Assembly: GCA_050729115.1 (NCBI GenBank)
Contig: JBOHKK010000097.1
Location: forward strand, 1-17,579
DNA from: JBKPNX01 sp050729115
GTDB taxonomy: Bacteria; Pseudomonadota; Alphaproteobacteria; Geminicoccales; Geminicoccaceae
Direction: 5' to 3'
DNA: 17,579 nt
Positions within the stretch are counted from its first letter, which is position 1; each line of letters begins with the position of its first letter. Made by a program: the position numbers and the translations under genes. Below, piece after piece: positions 1-6,756 of the stretch. Under the pieces are notes generated by a model that did not search any database, had not been told where the DNA came from, and saw nothing but the letters and a program-made list of their open reading frames with translations.

Positions 1-173
1 CCGCCGCACCGCCCGGCGGCGCGGACTCCCACGGTCGCATGGACCATCCAAAAGAAGAGTTGACGACCAGAAGGTTAAGCTTTGGTTACTATCTCGAGGT
101 CCGGCCTTCCTGCCCAATCGCGCCTGTGCGCCGGCCCGCGGCCGCTCACGCTGATGCTCAACCGGACAGCATT

Positions 174-193
174 GGGTCAAGCCCGGGGATGAC
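174..193. repeat. Dispersed intergenic repeat fragment (CCCGGG type)
   Basis: The stretch GGGTCAAGCCCGGGGATGAC ends in the first copy of the tandem repeat described next. From general knowledge, strings of this type (tcaagcccggggatgac and its complement) recur between genes in many alphaproteobacterial chromosomes, so I read it as part of such a dispersed element rather than as a gene-specific site. Only this one partial copy is visible, so the assignment rests on recall of the motif and not on comparison within the window. Confidence 0.4.
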
Positions 194-331
194 AAGAAGT
201 GATGGAGCGCAGTAACTCGTGCCGGCGGAGCCGAGGGGTATGACAAGAAGTGATGGAGCACCAGCGCTGTGCCGGCGGAGCCCGGGGTATGACAAGAAGT
301 GATGGAGCACCAGCGCTGGTGTCGGCGGAGC
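189..331 (+). repeat. Triplicated ~50-bp tandem repeat over the cofE start
   Basis: Three head-to-tail units begin at 189, 240 and 289 (periods 51 and 49 bp). Each opens with ATGACAAGAAGTGATGGAGC. The first two close with GCCGGCGGAGC followed by a G-rich stretch ending directly at the next ATG, so units 1 and 2 place a GGAG purine run about 8 nt before the ATG of the following unit. The first ATG runs into TAA after eight codons and the second into TGA after twenty. The third is open into cofE. The array therefore duplicates a ribosome site plus start codon and leaves two short upstream frames in the leader. Confidence 0.85.
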
Positions 332-1095
332 ACCGGGCCGTCACCCTCGTCGCGGTGCCGGGTATCCCGGCGATCCGGGCGGGCGACGACCTTGCCCGCA
401 TTCTCGGCGACGCGTTGGAAGCCGCGGCGCTGCGGCCTCGGCAAGGTGACGTGCTGGTGGTCACCCACAAGATCGTCTCCAAGGCCGAAGGCCGGTACGT
501 GTCGCTCGCCGACATCACGCCATCGCCGCGCGCCCGGGAGCTCGCGGCGGCGACCGGCAAGGACGCGGCTCTGGTGGAGGTGATTCTGTCGGAGTCGCGA
601 GAGGTGTTGCGGTTCAGGCCGGGGCTGATCATCGTCGAGCATCGCCTGGGCATGGTCATCGCCAACGCCGGGATCGATCAATCCAACGTGCCCCATGACG
701 ACGACGGGGAACGGGTGCTGCTGCTGCCGAAGGATCCGGACGCGAGCAGCGCCGCGCTGCGGGCGGCGCTGGAGGAACGCTTCGGCGAGAGCCTTGCGGT
801 GGTGGTGAACGACAGCGTCGGGCGCGCGTGGCGGAGCGGCGTGGTCGGGCTCGCGCTTGGCGCCGCGGGCCTGCCCGCGCTGCTCGATCTTCGCGGCAAG
901 CCCGATCTCGAGGGGCGCGCGCTCAAGGTGACCCAGGTCGGGCTCGCCGACGAGATCGCCTCGGCGGCGGAGCTGCTGATGGGGGAGGCCGACGAAGGGC
1001 GGCCCGCCGTGCTCGTGCGCGGGCTCGAATGGCAGGGTCCGCCCGCGCCGGCGAGGGCGCTCATTCGGGAGCGCGAAGCGGATCTGTTCCGGTGA
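289..1095 (+). CDS. cofE: Coenzyme F420-0:L-glutamate ligase CofE
   Basis: CofE adds L-glutamates to F420-0 with GTP in the last step of coenzyme F420 synthesis, in the cytoplasm. Read from ATG 289 it has 268 residues, the usual size of single-domain CofE; the C-terminal nitroreductase-like domain of actinobacterial FbiB is absent. Family motifs are present in order: VTHKIVSKAEGR (about 58-69), GMVIANAGIDQSNV (about 121-134), NDSVGRAWRSGVVGLALG (about 174-191) and the DLRGKPDLEGRALKVTQVG stretch (about 200-218). I chose ATG 289 because GGAG lies 8 nt upstream; the frame stays open back to 250, and GTG 319 is another candidate. The first ~13 residues come from the tandem repeat and are unlikely to be conserved. 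The stop overlaps the cofD start by 4 bp (GTGA), so the two are probably translationally coupled. Confidence 0.93.
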   Translation: MTRSDGAPALVSAEHRAVTLVAVPGIPAIRAGDDLARILGDALEAAALRPRQGDVLVVTHKIVSKAEGRYVSLADITPSPRARELAAATGKDAALVEVILSESREVLRFRPGLIIVEHRLGMVIANAGIDQSNVPHDDDGERVLLLPKDPDASSAALRAALEERFGESLAVVVNDSVGRAWRSGVVGLALGAAGLPALLDLRGKPDLEGRALKVTQVGLADEIASAAELLMGEADEGRPAVLVRGLEWQGPPAPARALIREREADLFR

Positions 1096-2069
1096 GCGCC
1101 GGCATCAGGGTGGTGGCGCTTTCGGGCGGCATCGGCGGCGCCAAGCTCGCGCTCGGCCTGTACCGGGCACTGCCTGCGGATTGCCTGCTGGTGGTGTGCA
1201 ACACCGGCGACGACTTCGAGCATCTGGGGCTCAGCATCTCGCCGGATCTGGATACCGTCCTGTATACCCTGGCGGGAGTCGCCAATCCCGAGACCGGCTG
1301 GGGACGGGCGGGCGAGACCTGGACCTTCATGCAGGCGCTGGCGCAGCTGGGCGGCGAGACCTGGTTCCGCCTCGGCGATGCCGATCTCGCCACGCACGTG
1401 GAGCGCACGCGCCGTCTGGCAGCCGGCGAACGCTTGAGCGCGATCACCGACGACTTCTGCCGGCGCCTGGGCGTGCGCGCCCGGCTCACGCCCATGTGCG
1501 ACGAGCCGGTGCGCACCATGGTGGCGACCGCGGACGGCATCCTGCCGTTCCAGCGCTATTTCGTGGAGCAGCGCTGCGCGCCGAAGGTCACCGGGTTCGC
1601 GTTTAAAGGCGCCGGGGAGGCGCGTCCGATCCCGGCGCTGTGCGAGGCGCTCGACGGCGAGAGCCTCGAGGCGGTGGTGATCTGCCCGTCGAACCCGTTC
1701 ATCAGCATCGATCCCATCCTGGCGGTCCCGGGCCTGCGCGCGGCCATCGCCGCCTGCCGCGCGCCGGTGGTCGCGGTGGCGCCGATCATCGGTGGGCGTG
1801 CCGTCAAGGGCCCGACCGCCAAGATGATGGCGGAGCTCGGCGTGCCGAGGAGCGCCCGGGCGGTAGCGGAGCACTATGGGGGCCTGCTGGATGGCTTCGT
1901 CCTGGATGACGCCGATGCCGAGGGGGCGCGCGCCATCGACCTGCCCTGCCTCGCCACGCGCGTTCTGATGCAGACCGAGAACGACAAACGCGCGCTCGCA
2001 GCCGAGGTCCTCGCCTTTGCCCGCCGGATCGGCGGGCCCCGATCCGGCGCGCGGTCACGCACGCCGTAA
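1092..2069 (+). CDS. cofD: 2-phospho-L-lactate transferase CofD
   Basis: CofD transfers the phospholactyl (or phosphoenolpyruvyl) moiety of an activated guanylyl intermediate to Fo, giving F420-0 or its dehydro form, which CofE then glutamylates. The 325-residue length fits the family. Visible motifs are SGGIGGAK near residue 11, CNTGDDFEHLGLSISPDLDT from about 37 (the conserved NTGDD and SPDLDT segments), SNPFISIDPIL, and PIIGGRAVKGPTAKMM toward the C-terminus. The start is GTG 1092, inside the GTGA overlap with cofE; there is no need for the longer upstream frame. The gene ends at TAA 2067-2069 and overlaps the convergent luciferase-like gene by 15 bp. The partner guanylyltransferase (CofC/FbiD) and Fo synthase genes are not in this window. 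Whether the donor is the lactyl or pyruvyl form cannot be told from sequence. Confidence 0.94.
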   Translation: MSAGIRVVALSGGIGGAKLALGLYRALPADCLLVVCNTGDDFEHLGLSISPDLDTVLYTLAGVANPETGWGRAGETWTFMQALAQLGGETWFRLGDADLATHVERTRRLAAGERLSAITDDFCRRLGVRARLTPMCDEPVRTMVATADGILPFQRYFVEQRCAPKVTGFAFKGAGEARPIPALCEALDGESLEAVVICPSNPFISIDPILAVPGLRAAIAACRAPVVAVAPIIGGRAVKGPTAKMMAELGVPRSARAVAEHYGGLLDGFVLDDADAEGARAIDLPCLATRVLMQTENDKRALAAEVLAFARRIGGPRSGARSRTP

Positions 2070-3038
2070 ACCGCCGGCCTCTCCCTTCGTGAGCGGTCGA
2101 ATCTCGTCGGCGAAGTGCTGCATGCTCTCCAGCGACTGCTCCAGCGTGTCGCGCTGGAGGTTGAGCACGAGGTCGCGCACGCCGAGCGCGCCGAGGGCGT
2201 CGATGTCCTCGGCGATCTGCGGGGCGCTCCCTGTCATCAGGTGACGCTCCCCGTTATCGACACTGATGGTCCTGGTCTCGTCGAACCAGCCGGCGTAGAA
2301 CGCAAGCCCGATGCTCCTCGGATCCCGGCCCTGCTGCTCCGCCACCTCGTGCAGTCTTCGGACGCCTTCAATCAGGCGCGGCACGGTGTCGAGCGGGTGA
2401 CGCGGGTTGTTGCCGATCGGAAACCAGGTATCGCCGTAGCGGGCCGTGCGGCGGAGCGCGGCGGGGCTTTCACCGCCCACCCAGATCGGCGGGTGTGGCT
2501 TCTGCACAGGCTTGGGCAGGAAGCTGATGTCGGCGAACCGGACGTGGCGGCCCTCGAAGCGCGGGTCGTCCTCGGTCCAGAGGATCTTGAAGGCTTGCAG
2601 GTATTCGTCGGTGACGCGGCCGCGCTCCTCGAACGGCGGTGAGCCCAGCGCCTCGAACTCCTCCTTCAGCCAACCGGCGCCGACACCGACAACCATGCGG
2701 CCCTCAGACAGCACGTCGATGGTGGCGGCGATCTTGGCGGTATGCACGGCGCCGCGATAAGGAACCACCGCCACCGCGGTGATCAGGCGCGCCTTGCTGC
2801 TGATCGACGCCAGCCAGGCGAGCAGGGTGAACTGCTCGAGGCAGGCGCCCGAAGCCGCGCCGGGCCATGCGCCCGACTCGGAGTAGGGGTATCGAGACTG
2901 GATGCTGCGCGGCACCACCACGTGGTCGGAGACCGAGAGATGGGCGAAGCCAAGCTCCTCGGCGCGGCGTACGATCGTCGTGATACTGTCCGGGGTGGCC
3001 ATTGGGCCGCGCGTGGGAATGGTCAGTCCGACGTCCAT
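2055..3038 (-). CDS. LLM-class F420-dependent oxidoreductase (Rv2161c-like)
   Basis: A 327-residue luciferase-like TIM-barrel oxidoreductase. The N-terminus MDVGLTIPTRGP, the segment AEELGFAHLSVSDHVVVP, the motif LSEGRMVVGVGAGWLKEEFEALG (residue ~135 onward, quoted here in name only as the family's GVGxGW block) and PHPPIWVGGESPAALRR are typical of the subgroup predicted to use F420H2 instead of FMNH2. The start ATG (3038-3036) has GGGAG just upstream on the minus strand. It is convergent with cofD (15-bp overlap) and divergent from the PPOX-fold gene with 41 bp between starts. Lying beside two F420 synthesis genes supports F420 as its cofactor by inference. The substrate is unknown. Confidence 0.88.
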   Translation of the reverse strand: MDVGLTIPTRGPMATPDSITTIVRRAEELGFAHLSVSDHVVVPRSIQSRYPYSESGAWPGAASGACLEQFTLLAWLASISSKARLITAVAVVPYRGAVHTAKIAATIDVLSEGRMVVGVGAGWLKEEFEALGSPPFEERGRVTDEYLQAFKILWTEDDPRFEGRHVRFADISFLPKPVQKPHPPIWVGGESPAALRRTARYGDTWFPIGNNPRHPLDTVPRLIEGVRRLHEVAEQQGRDPRSIGLAFYAGWFDETRTISVDNGERHLMTGSAPQIAEDIDALGALGVRDLVLNLQRDTLEQSLESMQHFADEIRPLTKGEAGGLRRA

Positions 3039-3058
3039 GATGGTATCTCCCTCGAGCT

Positions 3059-3068
3059 GGTCGCGACC
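3059..3068. promoter_or_regulatory. 10-bp palindrome between divergent F420-type genes
   Basis: GGTCGCGACC is a perfect palindrome in the 41-bp gap between the start of the leftward luciferase-like gene and the rightward PPOX gene. Its central position would suit a shared operator. Ten-base palindromes are not rare in sequence this GC-rich, and no clear -10/-35 pair fits in so short a gap. Confidence 0.2.
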
Positions 3069-3079
3069 GGCAAGACGCC

Positions 3080-3508
3080 ATGTTAACCGATGAGCAGCGC
3101 CGGTTTCTAGATATGCAACGGGTGGCGCGCCTGGCGACGGCGGATGCTGCAGGGCGACCCCACGTGGTGCCCGTCTGCTATGCGCTGCGCGGTGACACGG
3201 TGTACTTCACCATCGACGAGAAGCCGAAGAAAAGGCCGGGCGCGCGGCTGAAGCGCATCTCGAACCTGCGGGAAAACCCGGTCGCGGCGCTGGTGGTCGA
3301 CCGCTACGACGAGGACTGGAGCCGGCTCGGCTGGGTGATGGCGCAGGGGCGCGCCGAGGTGCTCGAAGCGGGTCCCGAGCACGATTTTGCCCAGGCCAGC
3401 CTGCGCGCCCGCTATCCCCAGCTTGCGGCGATGCGCATCGAAGCGCTGCCCGTGATCGCGATTCGCATCGAGCATGCCGCCAGCTGGGGCCGTCTCGATG
3501 GCGATTGA
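3080..3508 (+). CDS. PPOX-class probable F420-dependent enzyme (Rv0121-like)
   Basis: A small 142-residue split-barrel protein of the pyridoxamine 5'-phosphate oxidase-like superfamily. The opening (DEQRRFLDMQRVARLATADA, then GRPHVVPVCYAL), the KPKKRPGARLKRISNLREN segment and VAALVVDRYDEDWSRLGWVM match the subgroup named after mycobacterial Rv0121, predicted to bind F420. The KxKR...RxxNLxxNP block is where this fold binds the cofactor phosphate or tail. ATG 3080 gives the full-length fold. It diverges from the luciferase-like gene and is immediately beyond cofE-cofD, so the neighbourhood supports F420 use. Reaction and substrate are unknown; relatives include heme-degradation-type and quinone/biliverdin reductases. 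Confidence 0.88.
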   Translation: MLTDEQRRFLDMQRVARLATADAAGRPHVVPVCYALRGDTVYFTIDEKPKKRPGARLKRISNLRENPVAALVVDRYDEDWSRLGWVMAQGRAEVLEAGPEHDFAQASLRARYPQLAAMRIEALPVIAIRIEHAASWGRLDGD

Positions 3509-3584
3509 GCCATCCGGCCGAGCCGGCCGCCACGACGCCGCGGCGATCCTGCCACGCTCGGCGGCCTCGCGCCGCGAGATCCCC
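3509..3584. other. Short convergent gap
   Basis: The gap between the convergent PPOX and FAD-oxidase genes holds GC-rich self-complementary stretches (for example GGCCGAGCCGGCC) but no T-run. No convincing intrinsic terminator is seen. Confidence 0.3.
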
Positions 3585-4691
3585 TCATGAGCCAGCCCGC
3601 TTGCGCTCGAGCGTTGGCAGCCGCGAGGGATCGAACGCCGCGAGGTCGACGCCGCGCGCGCCACCCTCGACGATGAGCTCCGCCATCGCCTCGCCGGTCG
3701 CGGGGGCGTTCAGGATGCCCCAGACGCTGTGGCCGGTGGCGACGTAGGCGCCATCGAGCCCGGGGATACGGCCGATCAGGGGCAGACCGTCGCGGGCGAT
3801 CGGCCGGTAGCATGCCTGGGCGGCCACGACCTCGGCCTCGGCCAGAGCGGGGGCGAAGGTCGCGGTCATGGCCCGCAGCCGCTCGCACGCGCCCGGATCG
3901 GGCACGACCCCCGCCGGATCGAGCGGCAGCGGCGCCTCGCTCGACAGCCCGCAGACACAGGTCGTGCCGTCCGGGCGAGGGAACACCTCGGGGGAGTCGA
4001 CGGAACCATCCTCGGCCTCGTACGCCACGAACAACGCCTGCGGCGAGAGGGGTTCGCCGCTTCGGAAGATCAGGCTGTGACCTTTCAGCCCGTAGACCGG
4101 TGGCAGCGGCAGCCACTGCGAGGCCAGCACGGACCACGGTCCCATGGCGATCACTACGGCATCGCCCTCGATCGGCTCGCCGTCGACGATCACCCCGGTG
4201 ACGCGTCGATCATCGGCGCTGCGCAGGACGCCGCTGACGCAACCGATCTGCAACCGGGCGCCGCGAGCGATGGCTGCGGCCATCATGCCGCGCGTGAACT
4301 CGCCCGGGTGCACCTGAGCCGTGGTCGCGGTGGTGCCGAGCCGCTCTTGGAGCAGGGCCTCGCGCGCGACCCAGTCCGGCAGCGCCGGAGGCGCCGCGGC
4401 GCCGAAGCTGCGCCGGGCGCTGGCAACGACGCTCAAGGTATCGAGGCGGCGATAGCCCCACTGGCCACCGAACCTGGCGGCGAGCTCGGCATGCAGCGCG
4501 AAGCTGCGCCGGGCGAGCGCCGCGAGCGGCGAGCCGTCGCACCAGTCCAGGGCCAGGAATCCGCCGGATTTCCCCGAGGCGGCGCAGGCGACGCCAATGC
4601 GCTCGATGACCACCGCCTCGATTTGCCGCAGGCTCAGGCAATGGGCGATGCAGGCGCCGATCACGCCGCCGCCACAGATCAGAACCCTCAT
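3585..4691 (-). CDS. FAD-dependent oxidoreductase, DAO family (glycine/D-amino-acid oxidase-like)
   Basis: A 368-residue flavoprotein of the DAO fold. The N-terminal dinucleotide-binding motif GGGVIGACIAHCLS (residues ~7-20) is followed by an acidic residue at the end of the second strand (VVIERIG). A GKSGGFLALDW segment follows, then the AVVIAMGPWS block and, near the C-terminus, RPIARDGLPLIGRIPG and YVATGHSVWGILNAPATGEAMAELI, which close the FAD site in glycine-oxidase, sarcosine-oxidase and D-amino-acid dehydrogenase relatives. It likely oxidises an amine or amino acid to the imine; the exact substrate is not readable. The start ATG is 25 bp below a 25-bp-stem hairpin repeat, which could isolate it from the racemase upstream. 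It converges with the PPOX gene across 76 bp. Confidence 0.85.
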   Translation of the reverse strand: MRVLICGGGVIGACIAHCLSLRQIEAVVIERIGVACAASGKSGGFLALDWCDGSPLAALARRSFALHAELAARFGGQWGYRRLDTLSVVASARRSFGAAAPPALPDWVAREALLQERLGTTATTAQVHPGEFTRGMMAAAIARGARLQIGCVSGVLRSADDRRVTGVIVDGEPIEGDAVVIAMGPWSVLASQWLPLPPVYGLKGHSLIFRSGEPLSPQALFVAYEAEDGSVDSPEVFPRPDGTTCVCGLSSEAPLPLDPAGVVPDPGACERLRAMTATFAPALAEAEVVAAQACYRPIARDGLPLIGRIPGLDGAYVATGHSVWGILNAPATGEAMAELIVEGGARGVDLAAFDPSRLPTLERKRAGS

Positions 4692-4715
4692 CGGATGCCG
4701 CTCCTTCGGTCGCCG

Positions 4716-4819
4716 CTAGACCATTTTCCCCTTGGGTGGACTCGCGGCCCCAGTCCGCTCCCCCTCCCAACCACCCACCGATGGTACCCTTGGAGTGGTT
4801 GGGAGGGGGAGCGGGCTGG
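4716..4819 (-). repeat. Dispersed hairpin repeat, copy 1
   Basis: Positions 4716-4819 hold an element that recurs at 17492-17579 with only about four or five differences over the shared ~88 bp. It begins CTAGACCATTTT and contains a long inverted repeat: the left arm at 4750-4774 pairs with the right arm at 4795-4819 over 25 bp with a single T-G mismatch, around a 20-nt loop containing GGTACC. Read leftward it ends 25 bp before the start of the FAD oxidase. The inner edge reads ATG GTC TAG, a two-codon frame, in both copies. The RNA hairpin would be very stable and may block or end transcription. I do not recognise it as a named family. Confidence 0.85.
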
Positions 4820-4860
4820 TGCGAGCTGATCGGACAATGCGCCTAGCGACCTGATGCTGA

Positions 4861-5127
4861 CAGAAGATTGCCCCCGCCCGACCGGGTCGGAAAGGGCATT
4901 CGGTCGAGATCAACGGCGGCGACCTTCCATCTGCGCGGCGGCACCGCCGGCGTCGAAAGCCTCCCGCTCCAAGCGAGCTGGTCGAGGAGCGGAGCGACGC
5001 CGACATCGTCATCAAACGTGTGCGCCGGCGGCACCTTCCGGTCGAGCCGATCCTGCGCATCCGCGCGCCACAGAGCCTTGCGGTCAGCAGCGTCGCCCTC
5101 CGCTCAGCCGACGGGCGCGAGCTGTAG
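4861..5127 (+). pseudogene. Possible decayed 3' gene end, unidentified
   Basis: From the TGA at 4858-4860 a plus-strand frame stays open for about 88 codons to TAG 5125-5127 with no ATG near its start. Its second half (about 4970 onward) has strongly coding-like codon use, with G or C in nearly all third positions, and the translation ends VEPILRIRAPQSLAV followed by a short SSVALRSADGREL tail. It overlaps the end of the racemase by 24 bp. I do not recognise the protein. It may be the tail of a gene whose front has been lost, or simply a GC-driven open frame. Confidence 0.25.
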
Positions 5128-5868
5128 GTCACCGAGGCGGAGACCGCTTCGGTCCTGGTCGCCGACGTCGCCACTCACCTGGGCAGCGGTCAGCCGGCGG
5201 CGGGTCGGATGCGCCCCCCGCAGCGCCTGCTTCAGCTTCAGGACCGCGCTGCCGGGGGCGCTCAGGACCGGACAGGCGAGCCGCGCCTGCACCGCCGTCT
5301 GCGCGCGTGAGGTCGAGAAGTGCGCGAGCATCACCGCATCGCACGCCGAAAGGCCCGGCGCCGCCTTTGCGAGCAGCCGATCGTGGGCGTCCGCATCGCC
5401 ATCCTTGAGCGCCGGCAAGGCGCCATCGACCAGAACCGTTTCGATCGTGGCATCCGGCCGTATCGCCGCTGCGACTGCAGCGAACTCCTGCGCCATCGAG
5501 GCTACGCTCGGGCCGAAGGTCGCGAGCATGCCGATGCGGCGGCCGTGGGCGAGCGCGTCCTCGAACATCGCCTGGTTCGGTTTCAGCACCGGGACGTCGC
5601 TGTCCCGCGCCACCGCCTCGATCGCCTCGCCGAACGCCGAGCAGGTGAACAGGATGCCGCGCGCGCCGATCATCCGGGCGTAGCCGGCGAGCGCCCCGAA
5701 GCGCGCGACCATGGCCGGCCTGAGGCGCCCCGCGCGCTCGTGGTCCGGGCTCAGCGAATCGTCGAGCAGGTTGACCCGCTCGGCCTCCGGCCACAGCGCG
5801 GCGAACGCCTGTTCGACCGGCGCCATGGCGACACTCACGGCGTGGATGAGCCCGATCCGCGGCGGCAT
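5104..5868 (-). CDS. Asp/Glu/hydantoin racemase-superfamily protein
   Basis: A 254-residue protein of the aspartate/glutamate racemase superfamily, which includes hydantoin racemase, maleate isomerase and arylmalonate decarboxylase. The N-terminus MPPRIGLIHAVSVAMAPVE and the segment FTCSAFGEAI supply the first catalytic cysteine (about Cys76). At the second site, where racemases carry Cys in an LGCTH-like motif, this protein reads CDAVMLAHFSTSRA, with Ala-His instead. A two-cysteine racemase mechanism is therefore unlikely, as in one-cysteine decarboxylase or isomerase relatives. The fold should end near PGSAVLKLKQAL (about 205-216), so the last ~35 residues look like an added tail. The start is 9 bp below the GntR stop, so the two are one operon. 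Its work probably concerns the compound taken up by the divergent TRAP system. Confidence 0.8.
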   Translation of the reverse strand: MPPRIGLIHAVSVAMAPVEQAFAALWPEAERVNLLDDSLSPDHERAGRLRPAMVARFGALAGYARMIGARGILFTCSAFGEAIEAVARDSDVPVLKPNQAMFEDALAHGRRIGMLATFGPSVASMAQEFAAVAAAIRPDATIETVLVDGALPALKDGDADAHDRLLAKAAPGLSACDAVMLAHFSTSRAQTAVQARLACPVLSAPGSAVLKLKQALRGAHPTRRRLTAAQVSGDVGDQDRSGLRLGDLQLAPVG

Positions 5869-5877
5869 GATGCGTCC

Positions 5878-6558
5878 CTACTCCGGCAGGTCCATCCGCT
5901 CCAGGATCTCACTCAGCTCGCGCGCCCAGCGGCGCTTGTGCGCGCGGTGGATGTCGACCGCGCTCTGGGCATCGCCGCGGCGGATCGCCTCGACCACGGC
6001 GGCGTGATTGACGTTGGAGTACACCGGGCGGGCGCGGTACGGCATGGTGAGCAGGCGAAAGCGGTGCGCCTTGTCGAGGAAGTTCGTGGCGATCTGCTCG
6101 AGGTGGCGGTTGCCGCAGAGCTCGATCAGGAGCCGGTGGAAGCGGTAATCCGCCTGCGCCCAGGCGTCGGCGTCCTCGGCCTCGAGCGCCACGTCCATGC
6201 CCGCAATCGCCTGCTCCAGACGCGCCATCTCCTCCGGCGCCACGCGGCGGCCGGCCAAGCGCTCGGCCGCCTGGCTCTCGAGGCAGGTCAGGACCTCGGT
6301 GATCTCGCGGACGTCGCGCTTGGTCAGCGCCCGCACCCGCACCCCGCGGCGCGGCACGACCTCGACGAAGCCCTCGCGCTCGAGCCGGATGATCGCCTCG
6401 CGTACCGGCGTCCGACTCATGCCGAGCTGGAGCGCCAGCTCCTCCTCGAGCTTTTGGCTGCCCGGGGGCAGACGGTTGTCGATGATCTGGTCCTTGAGCA
6501 GCGCATAGGCCGAGTCGGCCAATGATTTCCGCTCCGGGCCGATCGCGGTCACGTTCAC
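5878..6558 (-). CDS. GntR-family regulator, FadR/FCD subfamily
   Basis: A 226-residue transcription factor. Residues ~12-77 form the winged helix-turn-helix: PPGSQKLEEELALQLGMSRT and PVREAIIRLEREGFVEVVPR are the classic GntR signature. The C-terminal FCD ligand domain follows; Asp137 and His141 in DYRFHRLL, His185 in NVNHAAVVEAI and His204/207 in DIHRAH are placed like the metal-binding residues of FCD proteins that bind carboxylates. It is first in a leftward operon with the racemase and divergent from the TRAP operon. By analogy it represses both until a substrate or product binds, but that is inference. The inverted repeats at 6582-6609 and 6621-6634 and the 8-bp palindrome at 6676-6683 are candidate operators. 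Confidence 0.93.
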   Translation of the reverse strand: MNVTAIGPERKSLADSAYALLKDQIIDNRLPPGSQKLEEELALQLGMSRTPVREAIIRLEREGFVEVVPRRGVRVRALTKRDVREITEVLTCLESQAAERLAGRRVAPEEMARLEQAIAGMDVALEAEDADAWAQADYRFHRLLIELCGNRHLEQIATNFLDKAHRFRLLTMPYRARPVYSNVNHAAVVEAIRRGDAQSAVDIHRAHKRRWARELSEILERMDLPE

Positions 6559-6581
6559 GCGCCTCCGTGCTTTGAATCATC

Positions 6582-6609
6582 TACGCACACAAAAGCGGTT
6601 TTTTGCGTA
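6582..6609. promoter_or_regulatory. Inverted repeat, candidate GntR operator
   Basis: TACGCA at 6582-6587 and TGCGTA at 6604-6609 face each other across 16 nt that include runs of A and T. They lie 24 bp upstream of the GntR start on its own promoter side. A second perfect inverted repeat, GTCGA (6621-6625) with TCGAC (6630-6634), follows. Autoregulation of GntR at one of these is plausible; neither matches the FadR consensus that I know. Confidence 0.35.
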
Positions 6610-6672
6610 TCCATCAAGTGGTCGAGCTGTCGACACTTCTCGGCGAAGGCCTCGCTCCGCCGCCAGATGGCG

Positions 6673-6702
6673 TTGACACGTGTGGCGGCCGGCCCCTATC
6701 GT
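6673..6702 (+). promoter_or_regulatory. Sigma-70-like promoter of the TRAP operon
   Basis: TTGACA (6673-6678) is a perfect -35 hexamer, followed after 18 bp by TATCGT (6697-6702; four of six matches to TATAAT). It would start transcription near 6709, about 48 nt before the dctP start codon. The 8-bp palindrome ACACGTGT (6676-6683) overlaps the -35 box, a good position for repressor binding. Confidence 0.55.
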
Positions 6703-6756
6703 CGGATGCATCGAAGAATTTAATGGATGCGCTGGCGCGCAATCCGGGAGGCCATC

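Noticed and set aside
60..92. Possible promoter TTGACG with TACTAT upstream of cofE
   Set aside because: The spacer is 21 bp, too long for a normal sigma-70 promoter, and no better pair was found. The less GC-rich 46-97 stretch may still hold a promoter.
678..1874. 398-codon minus-strand open frame opposite cofE-cofD
   Set aside because: The opposite strand encodes unmistakable CofE and CofD; this is a shadow frame.
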